A stretch of DNA of 64,000 bases, from the NCBI RefSeq assembly GCF_017876515.1, contig NZ_JAGIOC010000001.1:248001-312000 (forward strand). The letters are read 5' to 3'. Of the stretch, positions 61,607 through 64,000 are shown in pieces; position 1 is the stretch's first letter; each line of letters opens with the position of its first letter. Both the position numbers and the translations under genes were made by a program. Below the pieces are notes generated by a model, which saw nothing but the letters and a program-made list of their open reading frames with translations, did no database searches and was not told the origin of the DNA. The stretch comes from Brachybacterium fresconis (GTDB lineage Bacteria; Actinomycetota; Actinomycetes; Actinomycetales; Dermabacteraceae).

Positions 61607-63040
61607 GGGCGTGTCAGATGGTCTGTGTAAGCCGTACCGAGAGGAACGGTAAGAATCATGACCATGACCGACGAGAAGAACCCAGGCGAGCCCTCGGGCC
61701 AGGACCTGGTCGAGCAGCTGAAAGCCTCAGGGCAGCTTGATGCCCTGTTCGCGCAGATCGACGCTGGCGGCGTCGAGCTGACCGGTGACGGCGGGTTCGT
61801 ACCCGCGCTGGTCAAGGCCGCGCTCGAGCGGGGCCTGCAGGCCGAGCTGACCAGCCATCTGGGCTACGAGAAGGGTGCTGAGGACGCGTCGAAGCACGCC
61901 AACTCCCGCAACGGGAGCACGCCGAAGACCGTGGAGTCCGAGGTCGGGCCGATCGAGCTGGACGTCCCGCGAGACCGGGGCGGGTCGTTCACCCCGCGCC
62001 TGGTGCCCAAGGGCCAGCGGCGCCTCGGGGGCCTGGATGACATGATCATCAGCCTCTATGCCGGCGGGATGACGATCCGGAACATCCAGCACCACCTGGC
62101 CTCCACGATCGGCACGGACCTGTCGCACGAGACGATCTCCAACATCACCGACGCCGTGAGCGAGGAGGTCCTGGCGTGGCAGTCGCGGCCGCTGGAGGAG
62201 TTCTATCCGGTGATCTATCTCGACGCAATCCGGATCAAGATCCGAGAGAACAGCCAGGTCCTCAACCGTGCCGCCTACATCGCAGTCGGCGTGGACCTCG
62301 AGGGGATCAAGCACGTGCTGGGGATCTGGGTCCAGGACACCGAGGGCTCGGCGTTCTGGGCCCACGTCTGCGCCGATCTCGCCAACCGGGGCGTGCGGGA
62401 CGTGCTGATCGTGTGCTGCGACGGGCTCAAGGGCCTGCCGGAGGCGATCGAGGCGACGTGGCCGGACTCGATGGTCCAGACCTGCGTGGTTCACCTGATC
62501 CGGGCCGCGATGCGGTTCGTGGCCTACCAGGACCGCAAGAAGGTCGCCGCCGCGCTGAAGCCGATCTACACCGCCCCCAACGAAGAGACCGCGAGGAAGG
62601 CGCTGGCCGAGTTCGAGGCCTCCGAGCTCGGCAAGAAATACCCTTCTGCAGCCGCGACCTGGGCGAACTCCTGGGAGCGGTTCATCCCGTTCCTGCAGTT
62701 CCCACCCATGCTCCGCAAGGTCATCTACACGACCAACAGCATCGAGTCGCTCAACTTCCAGCTGCGGAAAGTGACCAAGAACCGCGGCCACTTCCCCTCG
62801 ACCGAGGCGGCGGTGAAGCTGCTCTGGCTGGCGATCTGCAACATCGAAGACAAACGCGCCGCCGAACGCGCTCGGGACCGGGGCAAACCCGCCGGCCAGC
62901 GCAAAGCCCAGGGCAGGCTCGTCGAAGGCCAGGCCGTCACGAACTGGAAGCAGGCCCTCGCCCAGCTCGCCGCGGCCTACCCCGACCGGATCAACCCCTA
63001 CCTGTGACCACCCCGCTTACACAGACAAGTTGACAGGCCC
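61607..63040 (+). mobile_element. IS256-family element (complete)
   Basis: A 1434-base element with imperfect terminal repeats: GGGCGTGTCAGATGGTCTG at the left, GGGCCTGTCAACTTGTCTG read inward from the right. CCGGCTAC at 61599-61606 and 63041-63048 is the eight-base target duplication usual for IS256. It lies within a dead IS1380 transposase. Confidence 0.94.
61658..63007 (+). CDS. IS256-family (mutator-type) transposase
   Basis: A 449-residue transposase from ATG 61658 (MTMTDEKNPGEPSGQDLVEQ). It has the family features SHLGYEKGAEDASKHANSRN, PRDRGGSFTPRLVPKGQRRL, the catalytic core YPVIYLDAIRIKIRENSQVL (first Asp), VLIVCCDGLKGLPEAIEATW (second Asp) and YTTNSIESLNFQLRKVTKNR (Glu). Full length, no stops; probably active. 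Confidence 0.95.
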   Translation: MTMTDEKNPGEPSGQDLVEQLKASGQLDALFAQIDAGGVELTGDGGFVPALVKAALERGLQAELTSHLGYEKGAEDASKHANSRNGSTPKTVESEVGPIELDVPRDRGGSFTPRLVPKGQRRLGGLDDMIISLYAGGMTIRNIQHHLASTIGTDLSHETISNITDAVSEEVLAWQSRPLEEFYPVIYLDAIRIKIRENSQVLNRAAYIAVGVDLEGIKHVLGIWVQDTEGSAFWAHVCADLANRGVRDVLIVCCDGLKGLPEAIEATWPDSMVQTCVVHLIRAAMRFVAYQDRKKVAAALKPIYTAPNEETARKALAEFEASELGKKYPSAAATWANSWERFIPFLQFPPMLRKVIYTTNSIESLNFQLRKVTKNRGHFPSTEAAVKLLWLAICNIEDKRAAERARDRGKPAGQRKAQGRLVEGQAVTNWKQALAQLAAAYPDRINPYL

Positions 63041-63321
63041 CCGGCTACGGCTAGAGCGGCGTCAAGGGCCTGAACGCGCAGGTCGCGACCATCTCGACGC
63101 TGCAGGCGGCACAGTGCCTGGACCGTGCTGGCCGCGATCGCGTTCAACCTCACCCGCGCTGCCGGGGTGCTGGCCTCGACCTTCCACGCCCGCGCCCGCT
63201 GGACCACCCTGCTCGATCACCTCATCGCGGTGCCCGCCCGGATCGCCAACCGCGCCCGATCCTGGCGACTGCACCTGCCACGCAATTGGCCCTGGCAAAC
63301 CGCCTGGGAGAACCTCTTCGA
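63041..63321 (+). pseudogene. IS1380-family transposase, 3' remnant with internal deletion
   Basis: After the IS256 duplication the sequence reads SGVKGLNAQVATISTLQAAQ, the direct continuation of the 5' fragment. It then jumps, in another frame, to IAFNLTRAAGVLASTFHARA and LHLPRNWPWQTAWENLF, the C-terminal end of IS1380 transposases. Some 280 residues between are missing. IS1634 copy C cuts the end at 63322. Confidence 0.78.
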
Positions 63322-64000
63322 CCTGACTTGCACAGGTTTAGTGTGTCAGTGCGTCGAGGACGTGTCGGGCGTCGTCGGTGAGGTCGGGCTTCGCGGTGAT
63401 CTGCTGCCTGGCCAGGGTGATCGTGACGTCCTGCAGCGGGCGGAGGGTCTGGATGATCTTTCGGATGCTGAACCCGGTCGTGTCTTGGAGGTAGCGGGCG
63501 ATCGCCAGCGCGGTGAAGACGATGGTGAGGTGGGCTTCGATCGCGTCGCGCTGATGATGGAACATGGGTCTGGCCTGGAGGTCTGTCTTGCTCATTCGGA
63601 AGGACTGCTCCACGTGCCAGAGGTCGTGGTAGCTGGAGAGTACCTCCGGCGCGGCCATGGTGCTCGCGGGGATGTTGGTGACGTAGCCCTTCAGCCCGAC
63701 CAGCTGCTTCGCCTTCTCCAGCGACTCCTCATCCAGCTTCTTGCCGGCCGTGGTGGATTTGATGAACCGGGTGCCCTTGACGGAGGCGTCGCCGGCGATC
63801 ACGGCTCGGGCCCTGTTCTCCTGCTGGGTGAGGGTGTAGTTGTCGTGGACTGCGCGTTTGCGGGAGTAGGACCAGACCGCGCGCCAGTGCCCGGGATGCT
63901 CCTTCGCGTCCCAGACCGGCTCTTTGCGGCGTCGCTTCGTCTCGGTCTTGGTGGAGCCGTGCCGCGGGGTGACCGTGTCGATCAGCTGCCCATCGCTGAA
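63322..64000 (-). mobile_element. IS1634-family element, copy C (continues off the right edge)
   Basis: The terminal repeat CCTGACTTGCACAGGT starts at 63322 and the transposase runs on the minus strand, opposite to copies A and B. The visible 679 bases appear the same as the corresponding part of copy A. The insertion lies at the end of the dead IS1380 element. Being inverted relative to A and B, recombination with them would invert the DNA between. Confidence 0.92.
63338..64000 (-). CDS. IS1634-family transposase, C-terminal part
   Basis: The last roughly 220 residues of the transposase are visible, up to the stop at 63338: RAVIAGDASVKGTRFIKSTT, LSSYHDLWHVEQSFRMSKTD and ARQQITAKPDLTDDARHVLD. 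No stop or frameshift is seen. The N-terminal part lies beyond the right edge. Confidence 0.92.
   Translation of the reverse strand, partial: FSDGQLIDTVTPRHGSTKTETKRRRKEPVWDAKEHPGHWRAVWSYSRKRAVHDNYTLTQQENRARAVIAGDASVKGTRFIKSTTAGKKLDEESLEKAKQLVGLKGYVTNIPASTMAAPEVLSSYHDLWHVEQSFRMSKTDLQARPMFHHQRDAIEAHLTIVFTALAIARYLQDTTGFSIRKIIQTLRPLQDVTITLARQQITAKPDLTDDARHVLDALTH

Overview
The window is high-GC DNA from an actinomycete. GTG starts are frequent, genes overlap by ATGA or GTGA, there is an RbpA-family protein, WXG100-type genes and SARP/BTAD-type regulation. The style fits Micrococcales (a Dermabacteraceae such as Brachybacterium is my best guess), but no marker here fixes the genus. No rRNA, tRNA or CRISPR array was seen.

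Layout. (1) 1-7385, minus strand: five tandem cassettes, each a secreted lipoprotein gene overlapping a secreted C-terminal beta-domain (PKD-like) gene. Copies are in different states of decay and the distal one is cut by an IS3 element. Short relics of the end of the neighbouring LysM-BTAD gene between cassettes mark the duplication unit. (2) 7266-23813: a type VII secretion locus around a divergent promoter. The minus arm carries two membrane proteins, EccD, a MinD-like P-loop protein, EccC with three ATPase modules, a second P-loop-like protein and a LysM/BTAD membrane protein. The plus arm carries two WXG100-like genes, a DUF6177-like gene, two small genes, a full-length polymorphic nuclease toxin and its YezG-type immunity gene. 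(3) 23878-26526: an ISL3 element cut by an IS1634-family element (copy A). (4) 26942-30862: HEPN protein, MmeI-like restriction-modification enzyme and a small HTH protein. (5) 30912-32238: two genes broken at one junction. (6) 32320-37743: a GH130 phosphorylase, sugar ABC transporter and LacI regulator with two palindromic operators. (7) 37811-43285: a conjugative/integrative-element fragment with an FtsK/TraB-type ATPase, an RbpA paralogue, a YdjM-like membrane protein, a nested hairpin region and AT-rich iteron-like repeats. (8) 43310-50659: an IS pile-up in which IS1380 copies sit at the edge of and inside an IS481 element, which itself split an old immunity-like gene. (9) 50932-58567: a repetitive Gly/Gln protein followed by silent toxin-immunity modules: a 5'-truncated GH-E nuclease toxin interrupted by IS1634 copy B (itself hit by IS3), an ankyrin-like immunity candidate, an orphan DUF2185-type immunity gene, and an orphan nuclease tip with a YezG-type immunity gene. 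(10) 59008-64000: a PLD-like protein, DUF2188 protein, a dead IS1380 element carrying IS256, and IS1634 copy C.

How it fits together. The T7SS would export WXG100-like proteins and the toxin at 21065-23368. The promoterless toxin tips at 51482-58116 share its linker, so they look like a donor reservoir for toxin-tip switching. The lipoprotein/PKD array lies directly downstream of the T7SS genes and looks like a recombining, diversifying surface module of unknown function. IS1634 copies A and B are direct repeats flanking about 30 kb (defence, sugar, conjugation and IS pile-up), so that block could be lost or rearranged by homologous recombination.
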